From the NCBI GenBank assembly GCA_938091935.1, contig CALKNV010000026.1:80162-144161 (forward strand): a stretch of DNA of 64,000 nt, written 5' to 3'. Origin of the DNA: an uncultured Pseudomonadales bacterium. GTDB taxonomy: Bacteria > Pseudomonadota > Gammaproteobacteria > Pseudomonadales > Pseudohongiellaceae. Each line of letters starts with the position of its first letter. Position 1 is the first letter of the stretch. Of this stretch, positions 9,828 through 18,498 are shown in pieces. A program made the position numbers and the translations under genes. The notes under the pieces were generated by a model that saw only the letters and a program-made list of their open reading frames with translations, searched no databases and was not told where the DNA came from.

Positions 9828-10658
9828 ATGCCAGTAAATTCAAGTAGATTCAACCGAATTTTGCGGGTTCTGGTAACCAGTTCCCTAATGTGTCCCGCTC
9901 TTCTCGGGGCATCTGCAGAGCTGTCTCCGAGCCATTATACTTGGTTGGGAGAGCAGATTTACCGCAACGAGTGCAACTCCCGGCCCAGTTGCCTGACCAG
10001 CTGGAATGCTGGTGAAGACTTCCCTTCCCTCGGTATCGGCCATTTTATCTGGTACCAAGAGGATCAAGATGAAATCTTTGAGGAAACTTTCCCTGCGCTG
10101 CTGGCATTTCTCGGGGATAAAGGCATTGTGCTACCCCCCTGGCTGAAGGCCCCGGCAACGGCAGACAATCCGTGGCGAGACAGGGACAGTTTCAATCAGT
10201 CACAGCAAAGTGGACGCATGCGGGAATTGCGAGATTTGCTCCTGATGACTGCGCCACTGCAGGCCGAGTTCATTGTGCATCGGTTCTATGCAACTCGCGA
10301 CAGCATCGTGTCGAGCTTTGAGCCAGCTGAGCAAGCCCAGGCGCGCCAGGTCATTGAACAGCTTGCAAGCATGCACCCTCCCTATGGTCAGTATGCACTG
10401 ATTGACTACCTGCACTTTAAGGGCAGCGGCCTGAATCCGGCAGAGAATTACCAGGGCAAAGGCTGGGGTCTCAAACAAGTCATTACCGCTATGATGGAGC
10501 AACAAGTGTCACTTGAGACCTTTGCAGCAGCAGCCACTGCCGTGCTGGATCGGCGAATCGAAAACGCTCCGCCGGTTCGAGACGAATCTCGCTGGCAAGC
10601 AGGTTGGCATAAGCGCATCAAGACCTACCTTCCACCTCAGGCAGCTTCAGGGAATTAG
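9828..10658 (+). CDS. Exported protein of unknown function, possibly glycan-active
   Basis: About 276 aa from the ATG at 9828; the frame is open to 9747, but only this start gives a signal peptide (basic start, hydrophobic stretch ending near GASAELS). Mature part: LGEQIYRNECNSRPSCLTSWN, then FPSLGIGHFIWY, then YGQYALIDYLHFKGSGLNP and WGLKQVITAMM. The combination of GIGHFIWY and a fully helical C-terminal part resembles lysozyme-like periplasmic proteins, but no catalytic residue is certain. It is divergent from the ATPase gene and is followed 91 bases later by hisC. Confidence 0.75.
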   Translation: MPVNSSRFNRILRVLVTSSLMCPALLGASAELSPSHYTWLGEQIYRNECNSRPSCLTSWNAGEDFPSLGIGHFIWYQEDQDEIFEETFPALLAFLGDKGIVLPPWLKAPATADNPWRDRDSFNQSQQSGRMRELRDLLLMTAPLQAEFIVHRFYATRDSIVSSFEPAEQAQARQVIEQLASMHPPYGQYALIDYLHFKGSGLNPAENYQGKGWGLKQVITAMMEQQVSLETFAAAATAVLDRRIENAPPVRDESRWQAGWHKRIKTYLPPQAASGN

Positions 10659-10749
10659 CGACTCGCGCTTCAATCGCGAGCCCGGAATTGCGAGAACATG
10701 CAATTGCCATTACCCTTCACGTTCTCTTTCCAAGCAAGCGCTGAACCCG

Positions 10750-11820
10750 ATGTCTTATCAACGCGACAACATTGCAAAAATGGCCGGTTATGTGCCGGGT
10801 GAACAGCTCGATTCTACCGATGTCATCAAGCTCAACACCAATGAGAATCCCTATCCACCCAGTCCAGCAGTTAATACTGCCCTGCAGGCAATCGACACTG
10901 ACGCGCTGCGACGTTATCCCTCCCCCATGGCACAAACCTTCCGGGAAGCTGCTGCGCGCTATCACGACATAGCCATTGAAAACATCATCCCAACCAATGG
11001 CGGTGACGAACTCCTGCGTCTGGTGTTGACCACATTCGTTGAAGCTGGTGAGGTCGTTGCTGTGACTCAGCCGAGCTACTCGCTGTACCCGGTTTTAGTG
11101 GACATCCAGGCCAGCCGACTGCATGAAATACCACTGCAGGACAACTGGGACATGCCGGTGAATTTCATCGCCCAACTCAACGCCAGTGGCGCCAAACTTT
11201 GCATTCTGGTAAATCCCCATGCACCCACCGGGGGCTTGCTCGGAACCGACACGCTTAGGGAGATAGCAGATAATTTTTCCGGACTGCTGCTGGTGGATGA
11301 AGCCTACGTTGATTTTGTCGATCCCGCTGCTGCTTATGATGCAGTCCCGCTGGCCATTTCCCATGGCAACATCATGCTGCTGCGCACGCTATCCAAGGGC
11401 TATTCCCTGGCCGGGCTCCGCTTCGGCTATGGCATAGGCGCGGCAGAACTGGTGGCACCGATGCTGTACAAGACCAGGGATAGCTACAATACAGACTACA
11501 TAGCCCAAAAATTGGCCACCGCTGCTATAGAGTCAGTAGATTACGCGCGAGAAACCTGGCAGCAGGTCAGGCAAGAAAGGTACAGACTGGCAGGCGCGCT
11601 GACGGAACTGGGCTTTGACGTTTTCCCGAGTCAAACTAACTTTCTCCTGTGCCGGGTACCTGCGGTCGTGGAGGCTAAAGTCTTGTATGAGGCGCTTAGG
11701 GAGAGCGACATCCTGGTTCGCTATTTCGACCAGCATAGATTGCAGGACAAACTCCGTATCACTGTGGGCACCGATGCTGAAAATAAAGCCTTGATCACTA
11801 AGCTGCGGCAGCTTCTCTGA
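10750..11820 (+). CDS. hisC: Histidinol-phosphate aminotransferase
   Basis: PLP-dependent fold-type I aminotransferase acting in histidine biosynthesis (histidinol phosphate to imidazole acetol phosphate); homologues can also act on aromatic amino acids. Visible: LNTNENPYPPSP, PTNGGDELL, LVDEAYVDF and the PLP-lysine motif TLSKGYSLAGLRFGYG, with a C-terminal RYFDQ...LRITVGT. From the ATG at 10750 the protein has 356 aa, the family length; the frame is open upstream, but that extension has no homology features. No other his gene is close, so it is an isolated copy. Confidence 0.94.
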   Translation: MSYQRDNIAKMAGYVPGEQLDSTDVIKLNTNENPYPPSPAVNTALQAIDTDALRRYPSPMAQTFREAAARYHDIAIENIIPTNGGDELLRLVLTTFVEAGEVVAVTQPSYSLYPVLVDIQASRLHEIPLQDNWDMPVNFIAQLNASGAKLCILVNPHAPTGGLLGTDTLREIADNFSGLLLVDEAYVDFVDPAAAYDAVPLAISHGNIMLLRTLSKGYSLAGLRFGYGIGAAELVAPMLYKTRDSYNTDYIAQKLATAAIESVDYARETWQQVRQERYRLAGALTELGFDVFPSQTNFLLCRVPAVVEAKVLYEALRESDILVRYFDQHRLQDKLRITVGTDAENKALITKLRQLL

Positions 11821-12265
11821 CAGCCCTAGTCTATTCTTTCTAGCAGAAACCCCAAACTGTTCCTGCACTTATATGGGGAACCAGCACACTTTTCGTGATC
11901 TGGCGCTTACCTAAAGCTTCAGTCCATGGAGTCTTAGTCCAGAGAATCTTGATCAGGCTTTAGGCTATGCAACAAATGCGCAAACATAGGCGGCACAAGC
12001 TGGCTGCAAGCGGAGATTCGCCACAAGCGCATTGGCAGACTCATGGTGGAGGCCATTAAATGTTGGAAGGCGGCGTATTGTTGATGCAGGATGAGAGTTT
12101 TCAGCGCGATGTCGGCGAAATAATGAGCGTGCGCAACGCAGGGCCTGGTGTAAACGGCGATGGAACTGGCCCCACAAAACCTCGGCTTCGACCGCCGCAG
12201 CGTTGACATACTCCTCATCCGGGTTTAGAACTGTTTCACGCCCTCCCCTTGAGCGGCCAACAGCT
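11821..12265. other. Gap between hisC and the zinc-ribbon gene
   Basis: No convincing complete gene. On the minus strand two overlapping frames look protein-like in turn: one reads EEYVNAAAVEAEVLWGQF and ESANALVANLRLQPACAA, the other HAHYFADIALKTLILHQQ. This pattern would fit a decayed, frameshifted gene, but it overlaps the start region of the plus-strand gene and no family is recognised. Confidence 0.3.
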
Positions 12266-12730
12266 ATGACCGACTCCGAACCCAACAGCAGCAACGCAAT
12301 CAAATTCTCCTGCCCAAAATGCAGGGCGCAACTGCGTCGGATCGAGGGCAAGATGGGTCCATTCTGGGGCTGCACCGACTTTCCCAAGTGTCGCACCACA
12401 CTGAATGATGTGGACGGCAGGCCCAGCGAACAAGTGGATGAGCAATATCGCTGCCCATTATGCACGCGCAGAATGGTACGCGCCGCACCGGATAAGGGCG
12501 ACTACTGGTTTTGCAGCGGTTACGCCAAGGGCTGTAGCGTCACTCTGGCTGATATCGAGGGACGCCCGCAGCCTGGCTTTAAATGCCCGGACTGTGGCGC
12601 GCTGCTGGCAAAAAGAGAAGGCAAAAATGGTGAATTTTGGGGCTGCACTAGCTATCCTGACTGCAAATCAACCTTCAACAACGTCAACGACAGGCCTGAC
12701 TTTGATTTTCTCCCTGCTAAACGTCCGTAA
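12266..12730 (+). CDS. Triple zinc-ribbon protein (topoisomerase C4 type)
   Basis: 154 aa made almost entirely of three C4 zinc ribbons of the kind found at the C-terminus of topoisomerase I: CPKC...CTDFPKC, CPLC...CSGYAKGC and CPDC...CTSYPDC. Such ribbons bind single-stranded DNA; the protein has no topoisomerase core and probably acts as a nucleic-acid-binding accessory factor. The ATG at 12266 (MTDSEPNSSN) follows GAGCGG; an upstream open frame adds 21 residues of no clear value. Its end overlaps the next gene. Confidence 0.88.
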   Translation: MTDSEPNSSNAIKFSCPKCRAQLRRIEGKMGPFWGCTDFPKCRTTLNDVDGRPSEQVDEQYRCPLCTRRMVRAAPDKGDYWFCSGYAKGCSVTLADIEGRPQPGFKCPDCGALLAKREGKNGEFWGCTSYPDCKSTFNNVNDRPDFDFLPAKRP

Positions 12731-12977
12731 AAAAACTGCTGCCGTCATTGCCGGTCTCGCCATAGGCGCAACCTGCCTGTGGGCCGTTGCAGCCTGGCAG
12801 AACGTATCCCGAGAGGAGTTGATCAATATCCTGCTTGCGACCCTGCTGATGCTGGCAGGAATTATGTTGGCGGCATTCATCATTATCGCCGGCTGCAAGC
12901 TACTGCTGCGGCTGGCACAGAAACTGGGTGGCGCTATCCCATCTACGCCCGCTTCCCCATCTGACGAGGGAGAATAA
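12702..12977 (+). CDS. Small two-helix membrane protein
   Basis: 91 aa from a TTG at 12702, which overlaps the last 29 bases of the zinc-ribbon gene in another frame; no ATG occurs before the first membrane segment. Two hydrophobic segments (about 10-27 and 39-63, including LLATLLMLAGIMLAAFIIIA) and a short polar tail ending SDEGE. It touches rimI convergently (stop 12977, rimI stop 12978). No family recognised. The overlap suggests coupled translation with the zinc-ribbon protein. Confidence 0.6.
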   Translation: MIFSLLNVRKKTAAVIAGLAIGATCLWAVAAWQNVSREELINILLATLLMLAGIMLAAFIIIAGCKLLLRLAQKLGGAIPSTPASPSDEGE

Positions 12978-13454
12978 TCAGGGTAGTGGTAAATTGCGAG
13001 ACAGGATCAACGCGTCTTCACGACCTTCGATTCCCGGATAATAGTTTTTGCGCTCTCCGATTTGAGTAAAACCGAGGCTTCGATATAGCTGGATGGCTCC
13101 TTCATTAGAGGCGCGCACTTCCAGAAAACACTCCCTGGCATCCATTTTCGTCGCACGATCCAGCAACAGCATGAAAAGCTTTCTGCCATGACCAAGCCTC
13201 TGGTACTCGGGGTTAACGCATAGGGTCAGCAGGTGACATTCTCCAATCGCGACTGACATGACGCCATGGGCCACGATCTGCTGCTTGTTGGCCAGCACCC
13301 AGCACTGGTAACCGGCACGCAGGCAGTCGATAAAGATGCGTTTGGTCCACGGGTGCGCATAGGCAGCGGCTTCGTTCTGCACCACCAGATCAAGATCGCT
13401 ATTGCGCATTGTGCGGGCAAAAAACTGCGTTGCAGCGTTTGAGGAAGATTCCAT
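12978..13454 (-). CDS. rimI: Ribosomal protein S18 N-alanine acetyltransferase
   Basis: GNAT-fold enzyme, 158 aa, that acetylates the N-terminal Ala of ribosomal protein S18 with acetyl-CoA. The acetyl-CoA loop QRLGHGRKL follows the beta strand LTLCVNPEY, and the family end RSLGFTQIGERKNYY is present. It starts 19 bases after the HolD-like gene, matching the holD-rimI order known in Escherichia and Pseudomonas, and is very likely cotranscribed with it. Confidence 0.94.
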   Translation of the reverse strand: MESSSNAATQFFARTMRNSDLDLVVQNEAAAYAHPWTKRIFIDCLRAGYQCWVLANKQQIVAHGVMSVAIGECHLLTLCVNPEYQRLGHGRKLFMLLLDRATKMDARECFLEVRASNEGAIQLYRSLGFTQIGERKNYYPGIEGREDALILSRNLPLP

Positions 13455-13473
13455 GATAGGTGTTGTCTGGGTG

Positions 13474-14433
13474 TCAAGACGGGTTGATGCGACTACGTAA
13501 TGCCTGCATATGCATCCAGGCTTCCCGCTTGAGTTCGGGATGAGCCAGCATCGCCTGCAAACTATGTGAAAGCGTGACCGTGTACGCTGACGCCTTGGGT
13601 TTCAGATCGCCCAGCGTCTGCTTTCCCTCGGCCGCTGTCATCATGGGGGACAACTGCGCGGTGAGCAGCAGCAGATTTTTAAAGCCAAATTGCTCATGCC
13701 GTTGGCTTATGAAGCCCTGCAGTGCAAGTTTGGCCGCGTGCTTCGGATCATTGCCTGCATCCAGGCCCTCAGCGATGGGCCATTGAAACCCATCTGCCTG
13801 AAGAATGCTGGCTGACTGCTGATCGACGCCCAGTGCCAGCAGGATATTTTTCAACAGCCCAACTGCATCCTTATTGTCCTTCCCTCGCAGCTGGTGCGGT
13901 GCTTCGTTAACTACGGCTAATTGCGCATTGATTCGATAAAACTGCAGGTTGAAACGCAAGGATTCGTTATTGACCTGCGTATCAGCTGCGCCGATTTCTG
14001 CAGCGGCATCTGGCTCAGGCCTGATTTCCTGTGGATCCCTGACCGCTGATTCTGCCGCTCTGCTCGTGCCCGGCCCAGAAGGGGTTGCCGAGCCTGCAAC
14101 ACCGGATTTAGTAACGCGCGCTTGATTGCGCGCCACTTTCTGCCCGCTTTTGGCGCCAGTTCGTTTTACTTCATCTTGATCGCCTAACGCCTTGCGTGCC
14201 GGCCTGGCTGTTTTTGCTGTCTCAGAATCAGCCAGAGCCGCCAAATCAATCACCGAGGCTTTTGCGCCCGGCAAGACAAAACGCGAGTAGTACTGCTGGT
14301 ACCCCATCTGGCGCAAATAAGCGATTCGCTGTGTTTCCTTCATCGGATTGTCTCTGGCTTCACGTGCAGAAATATACTGCTTTGCAGGAGCAGCAACAAC
14401 CGCCGTGATGTCGGGTTTGAAGTCACGTTGCAT
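13474..14433 (-). CDS. Putative DNA polymerase III psi subunit (HolD-like)
   Basis: 319 aa. The segment from an internal ATG at 14343 (MKETQRIAYLRQMGYQQYYS then RFVLPGA) matches the N-terminal pattern of HolD proteins, the short motif by which psi binds chi. A low-complexity basic Ala/Lys/Ser-rich linker (about 75-150) is followed by a folded domain ending LAHPELKREAWMHMQALR. The position immediately upstream of rimI supports the assignment: Escherichia holD and the Pseudomonas psi gene sit there too. The long linker makes it larger than enterobacterial HolD. Assignment rests on synteny and a short motif. Confidence 0.55.
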   Translation of the reverse strand: MQRDFKPDITAVVAAPAKQYISAREARDNPMKETQRIAYLRQMGYQQYYSRFVLPGAKASVIDLAALADSETAKTARPARKALGDQDEVKRTGAKSGQKVARNQARVTKSGVAGSATPSGPGTSRAAESAVRDPQEIRPEPDAAAEIGAADTQVNNESLRFNLQFYRINAQLAVVNEAPHQLRGKDNKDAVGLLKNILLALGVDQQSASILQADGFQWPIAEGLDAGNDPKHAAKLALQGFISQRHEQFGFKNLLLLTAQLSPMMTAAEGKQTLGDLKPKASAYTVTLSHSLQAMLAHPELKREAWMHMQALRSRINPS

Positions 14434-14473
14434 TCATGATTGAATCCCGCTTCGCCAAGATTAAGAGGCCCTC

Positions 14474-15457
14474 ATGAAATCGGTATTGTGCAAGTCTTAT
14501 GGACCCCCCGAGAACCTGGTACTGGAAGAAGTCCCAGACCTGACGCCAGGCGAGAACGAGGCGGTAGTTGAAGTTTATGCAGCATCATTGAATTTTCCTG
14601 ATGGCCTGCAGATTCAGGGCAAATACCAGTTTCAGCCCCCTATGCCTTTTACGCCCGGCTCAGAAGTCGGTGGTGTCATCAAGGAGGTCGGTCCGGGATT
14701 TGACCACTATAAAGTTGGTGACCGGGTCATGGCCATTCCCGGGATCGGTGGGCTTGCCGAGCAGGTAATCGTGAAACCGGAAAGCGTCCGCAGGATTCCC
14801 GATAACATGGATTTCAAGACTGCCGCCGGATTCGCCATGGTCTATACCACCTCCTACCATGCGCTAAAGCAGCGCGCCAATCTGCAGCCTGGGGAATCCC
14901 TGCTAGTGCTGGGCGCAAGCGGTGGCGTTGGACTATCGGCCGTGGAACTCGGAAAGGTCATGGGAGCACGCGTCATAGCAGCCGCGAGCACCGATGAAAA
15001 ACTGGATTTTGTTAGGCAATATCATCCAGATGCAACCATCAACTATGGCGACGGTGAACTCAAAGAGAAAGTCAAAGCGCTCACCAACGATCGCGGCGCT
15101 GATGTCATCTACGATCCCGTAGGGGGCGACCTGTTCGATCAAAGCTGTCGCTGTATCAATTGGAACGGGCGACTCCTGGTTATCGGATTTACAAGCGGTC
15201 GGATACCCGAATACAAGGCAAATCTGGCCCTGCTCAAAGGTTCATCCATGGTCGGCGTATTTCTTGGCAGATTTCGCAAGGAAGAACCCGAGGCCTACGA
15301 ACAAAACCTCAATGAACTGCTGGAGATGTATGCTGCGGGCAAGCTTAATCCCATTGTCACCCAGAGCTTCCCCAAAGAAGAATATGTCAAAGCCTTCAAC
15401 ATATTTACCCAACGCCAAGCCAAGGGCAAAGTAACCCTGGAATTTAAGTCTGAGTAG
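14474..15457 (+). CDS. NADPH:quinone oxidoreductase family protein (MDR superfamily)
   Basis: 327 aa medium-chain dehydrogenase/reductase without the structural zinc lobe. GroES-like N-terminal domain with PMPFTPGSEVGGVI and YKVGDRVMA; Rossmann domain with the nucleotide loop LGASGGVGLSAVELGK and then ARVIAAAS, as in NADPH-dependent quinone reductases. AGAGG lies upstream of the ATG. It is followed after three bases by an acyl-CoA ligase gene, so the two form an operon; its physiological substrate may therefore be an enoyl/acryloyl-type thioester or a quinone. Confidence 0.93.
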   Translation: MKSVLCKSYGPPENLVLEEVPDLTPGENEAVVEVYAASLNFPDGLQIQGKYQFQPPMPFTPGSEVGGVIKEVGPGFDHYKVGDRVMAIPGIGGLAEQVIVKPESVRRIPDNMDFKTAAGFAMVYTTSYHALKQRANLQPGESLLVLGASGGVGLSAVELGKVMGARVIAAASTDEKLDFVRQYHPDATINYGDGELKEKVKALTNDRGADVIYDPVGGDLFDQSCRCINWNGRLLVIGFTSGRIPEYKANLALLKGSSMVGVFLGRFRKEEPEAYEQNLNELLEMYAAGKLNPIVTQSFPKEEYVKAFNIFTQRQAKGKVTLEFKSE

Positions 15458-15460
15458 TAG

Positions 15461-17200
15461 ATGTTAAGCGACGAAGAAATCCGCCAGGACCTGGGCAAAC
15501 TTAAAGACATAGTTGCCAGTCACAAGGCGCCAGATGCTCCACTTGCCGTGGGCATAGCGAATATCGACGGGCAAGAGTATTCCGTCTTCACAAAGATACC
15601 CGACAATCTGGCTGGTCTTTATCAAATAGGCCTGGAAACAGGAGAGCTGGACTTTCTTGTGTACCAGGAAGAGCGTTTCAGCTTTGAGGAATCCTATACC
15701 ATGGCCTGTCAGCTGGGCCGGGTATTGCAGGAACGCTACAGCATCGGAGTCGGTGACCGGGTAGCCATCTGCGGGCGCAATTCCCCCGAGTGGTGTCTTG
15801 CCTATATGGCCAGCACGCTGGTTGGCGCCATCGTGGTGCCAATGAATTCCTGGTGGACAGGGCCCGAACTGGAATATGGCTTGAAAGACTCCGGCAGCAA
15901 GCTGGTTTTTGCCGATGCACCCCGCTTTCATGCTGTTCAGCCCTATCTTGAGACGCTAGGTCTGGATGTGGTTCTAATCAAACCCTCAGATCAGGAACGA
16001 GCGACTGGATTCTCTGAGTTCTATGGCTTGCTGGAGAATATTGATCCCCTGTCAGAAGATGAAATTGCTGCGCTGGATGTAAGCCCTGAGCATGACGCCT
16101 CAATCATGTATACCTCGGGCTCGACTGGGCATCCCAAGGGCGTTTTGTCCTCCCATCGCGGGATTCTTAGTGCGCTTTTCACCTGGCAATTCGTCAAAGA
16201 AATCAATGAAATCCTGCGGCCGGAGCTGTTAGAAACCGATCCCCCTTATCAACCCGCGCTACTGGCTAATGTGCCATTGTTTCATGTGACCGGTAGTCAC
16301 GCGCAGTTTCTCGCCAGTTTCATCTACGGGCGTAAATTCGTCATGATGTATAAGTGGAATGCAGAGATTGCACTGGAACTCATTGAGAAAGAGCGAATTT
16401 CAATCTTTCACGGTGTCCCCACCATGACCTGGGAAATCATGCAGTCGCCGCACTTTGCAGAGACTGATCTCTCCAGCCTGCGCACAGTAGCTGCCGGCGG
16501 CGCGCCCCGGCCGCCGGAACACCTGGTGATGATGACGGAAAAGTTTCCAGAAAAGGCTATCCCGGGCCTTGGCTATGGGCTTACCGAAACCAACGCACTC
16601 GGCGCCATCATCTCTGGCAAGTTCTACCACTCGCGACCCAATAGCACGGGTCGGCCTACCCCTCCCCTCACAGAGGTCAAGATAGTCGATGAGCAGGGAC
16701 AAACCCTGGAAAATGAAGAGGTTGGCGAAATCTGTATCAGGGGCCCCTCAGTCATGAAAGGCTATTGGAACAAGGCAGAGGCAACCGCGGAAGTTATTCG
16801 GGACGGCTGGTTTCATTCTGGCGACATCGGCATGCTGGATGCGCTGGGTTTCCTCATCATCATGGATCGCGCCAAAGACATCGTGATTCGCGGCGGCGAA
16901 AACATCGGCTGCGCCGAAGTCGAATATGCAATTCACGAGCATCCCGCAGTGAGCGAAGCCTCAGTCTATGGTATCCCGGATAATCGCCTTGGCGAGGTTC
17001 CCTGCGCCAGTGTAATGCTCAAAGCCGATCAAACCCTGACCGAAGCGGAACTGAAGGGATTTCTGCAGGATAAGATTGCTGCTTTCAAGATCCCCGAGAG
17101 AATCTACTTTCAGCACGAGCAGCTACCGCGGATCGCCTCTGGCAAGATCGCCAAGAAAGAGCTGCGTCAGCAAGTTATCGATAGCCTCGCCATCGCTTAA
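15461..17200 (+). CDS. Acyl-CoA synthetase / AMP-dependent ligase
   Basis: 579 aa ANL-superfamily enzyme that activates a carboxylic acid to its CoA thioester through an acyl-AMP. P-loop-like A3 motif MYTSGSTGHPKGVLSSH, A5 GYGLTETN, A7/A8 HSGDIG and DRAKDIVIRGGENI, and the A10 lysine in PRIASGKIAKKEL are all intact. It starts three bases after the quinone oxidoreductase stop and has no ribosome site of its own, so coupled translation is likely. The sequence does not reveal the acid used; medium/long-chain fatty or aromatic acids are candidates. Confidence 0.93.
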   Translation: MLSDEEIRQDLGKLKDIVASHKAPDAPLAVGIANIDGQEYSVFTKIPDNLAGLYQIGLETGELDFLVYQEERFSFEESYTMACQLGRVLQERYSIGVGDRVAICGRNSPEWCLAYMASTLVGAIVVPMNSWWTGPELEYGLKDSGSKLVFADAPRFHAVQPYLETLGLDVVLIKPSDQERATGFSEFYGLLENIDPLSEDEIAALDVSPEHDASIMYTSGSTGHPKGVLSSHRGILSALFTWQFVKEINEILRPELLETDPPYQPALLANVPLFHVTGSHAQFLASFIYGRKFVMMYKWNAEIALELIEKERISIFHGVPTMTWEIMQSPHFAETDLSSLRTVAAGGAPRPPEHLVMMTEKFPEKAIPGLGYGLTETNALGAIISGKFYHSRPNSTGRPTPPLTEVKIVDEQGQTLENEEVGEICIRGPSVMKGYWNKAEATAEVIRDGWFHSGDIGMLDALGFLIIMDRAKDIVIRGGENIGCAEVEYAIHEHPAVSEASVYGIPDNRLGEVPCASVMLKADQTLTEAELKGFLQDKIAAFKIPERIYFQHEQLPRIASGKIAKKELRQQVIDSLAIA

Positions 17201-17204
17201 GCAA

Positions 17205-17224
17205 TCGGCGGCAATCGCCGCCGA
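17205..17224. other. Hairpin downstream of the ligase gene
   Basis: TCGGCGGC and GCCGCCGA pair perfectly around AATC, five bases after the ligase stop. There is no T-run, so it is not a classical intrinsic terminator; it may protect the 3' end of the mRNA or slow polymerase. Confidence 0.5.
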
Positions 17225-17345
17225 CAAACCAAATAATTGTCCTGCATATTTACTGAAAGTTTCATCTGCCAAGAACGATAAACCAATTAGGTGCTGAATA
17301 AATCAGCGTCCTCTTGATTGCCACCTGCTACCCGCGAGGTACGTG

Positions 17346-17579
17346 ATGAAAGAGCAGAATTGGGATGAAAACGAAGAGCTTGCTAAAGAATTTATAGAAG
17401 CCAATAGCAGGTTGATTGAAGAGGCTGACGCCCCACTGGAAGCGAAGTCGGCCGCGCATCAAAGCAAGTCACAGTTAACTGAACTGCGTCGTCGGATTGA
17501 AGAACGCCTCGATAGCAAGCGCATTGCGCTGGAATTCGAGTATGACGATTTCGATGACCTGGACGACAGTTTTCAGTAG
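17346..17579 (+). CDS. Small acidic protein, PA3496-like
   Basis: 77 aa, highly charged, predicted soluble and helical. The core SQLTELRRRIEERLDSKRIA followed by an acidic tail (FEYDDFDDLDDSF) resembles small Pseudomonas proteins of the PA3496 type, for which a role in envelope integrity has been proposed; this is a resemblance by pattern only. GAGG lies six bases before the ATG. A GTG directly precedes it in frame. It stands alone between the ligase and the protease locus. Confidence 0.7.
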   Translation: MKEQNWDENEELAKEFIEANSRLIEEADAPLEAKSAAHQSKSQLTELRRRIEERLDSKRIALEFEYDDFDDLDDSFQ

Positions 17580-17626
17580 CCTCCTGCTGTCGTGCGCTAC
17601 CGCCCACGGCTCACCACAACCCGCGT

Positions 17627-17650
17627 CAGGGCAGCGAACCCACTGCCCTG
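17627..17650. other. Hairpin after the small acidic gene
   Basis: CAGGGCAG (17627-17634) pairs with CTGCCCTG (17643-17650) around an eight-base loop. No T-run follows. It lies between the small gene and the Anbu gene and may mark the end of the upstream transcript. A TATGAT hexamer at 17705-17710 could be the -10 box of the protease gene, but its -35 is poor. Confidence 0.4.
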
Positions 17651-17739
17651 CAGATTGCTGCAGCTAGCTCCGAAATAGCGCTTTGCGCCGCTGACTTTCC
17701 TTAGTATGATGACAGCGTTTTCACGGGCTTGGATTAGAA

Positions 17740-18498
17740 ATGACATATTGCGTAGCAGTGGCGGTAGATGCAGGAATGGTATTCTGCTCTGACTCGCTCA
17801 CCAACGCCGGCATAGATCAGGTATCAACCTACAGCAAGATGTTCCGCTTCGGCATTGATGGCGAGAAACAATTTGTCATCCTCACCGCCGGCAATCTTGC
17901 TACTTCGCAGGCCACCATCGCCAAAATTAAAAGCGACATCAAACAGGAAGCCGGTGAAAATCTGCTGACCATGGAGAGCCTGGAAGATGCCGCAGATTAC
18001 ATAGGAGATATCAGCCGGGAGCAGCAGGAAAAACGCTCGGTTGAAGGCAAAAAATTCGAAGCAAGCTTTATCGTTGGCGGCCAGATTAAAGATAGTCGAC
18101 ATGAGATCATTCTGGTCTACCCAGAAGGTAACCACATCACCACATCGAAAGACACCAACTACCTGCAAATTGGCGAGAGTAAATATGGGAAACCAATACT
18201 CGATCGCGTGCTGGCGCCAGAGTTGAACCTCGAGACCTGCGCCATGGCCGCGCTGGTTTCCATGGACTCGACCATGCGCAGTAATCTTAGCGTTGGCGCA
18301 CCAATAGAGCTGCTTATATACAAGACTGGAGACCTGAAGTTGGAGAATCCGAACCGTTTTGCGGAAGACAGCGACTTCCTGCGCGATTTGAAACGGAACT
18401 GGGATGCCCGACTAAAGGAAGCTTTTCGGCAGATGCCGCCGCTTGCCTGGGCCACTAACTGGGATAAATCAAGCCGTGAACAAAGCGGAGCTTCTTAA
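17740..18498 (+). CDS. anbu: Anbu, ancestral proteasome-type peptidase
   Basis: 252 aa Ntn-hydrolase of peptidase family T1. The N-terminus MTYCVAVAVD places a Thr directly after the initiator Met, so Met removal exposes the nucleophile; Asp-17 (FCSDS) and Lys-32 (YSKM) of the mature chain complete the expected triad. The signature SDSLTNAGIDQVSTYSKMFR is typical of Anbu (also called BPH-type proteins). Anbu forms helical or ring assemblies; its natural substrates are not established. It faces a metallopeptidase, alpha-E protein and ATP-grasp gene, the usual Anbu neighbourhood, and its 3' end overlaps the peptidase gene by 44 bases. Confidence 0.93.
   Translation: MTYCVAVAVDAGMVFCSDSLTNAGIDQVSTYSKMFRFGIDGEKQFVILTAGNLATSQATIAKIKSDIKQEAGENLLTMESLEDAADYIGDISREQQEKRSVEGKKFEASFIVGGQIKDSRHEIILVYPEGNHITTSKDTNYLQIGESKYGKPILDRVLAPELNLETCAMAALVSMDSTMRSNLSVGAPIELLIYKTGDLKLENPNRFAEDSDFLRDLKRNWDARLKEAFRQMPPLAWATNWDKSSREQSGAS

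Noticed and set aside
11965..12465. 166-codon minus-strand frame
   Set aside because: Its first half is antisense to the zinc-ribbon gene; the remainder is noted only as a possible decayed gene in the gap entry.
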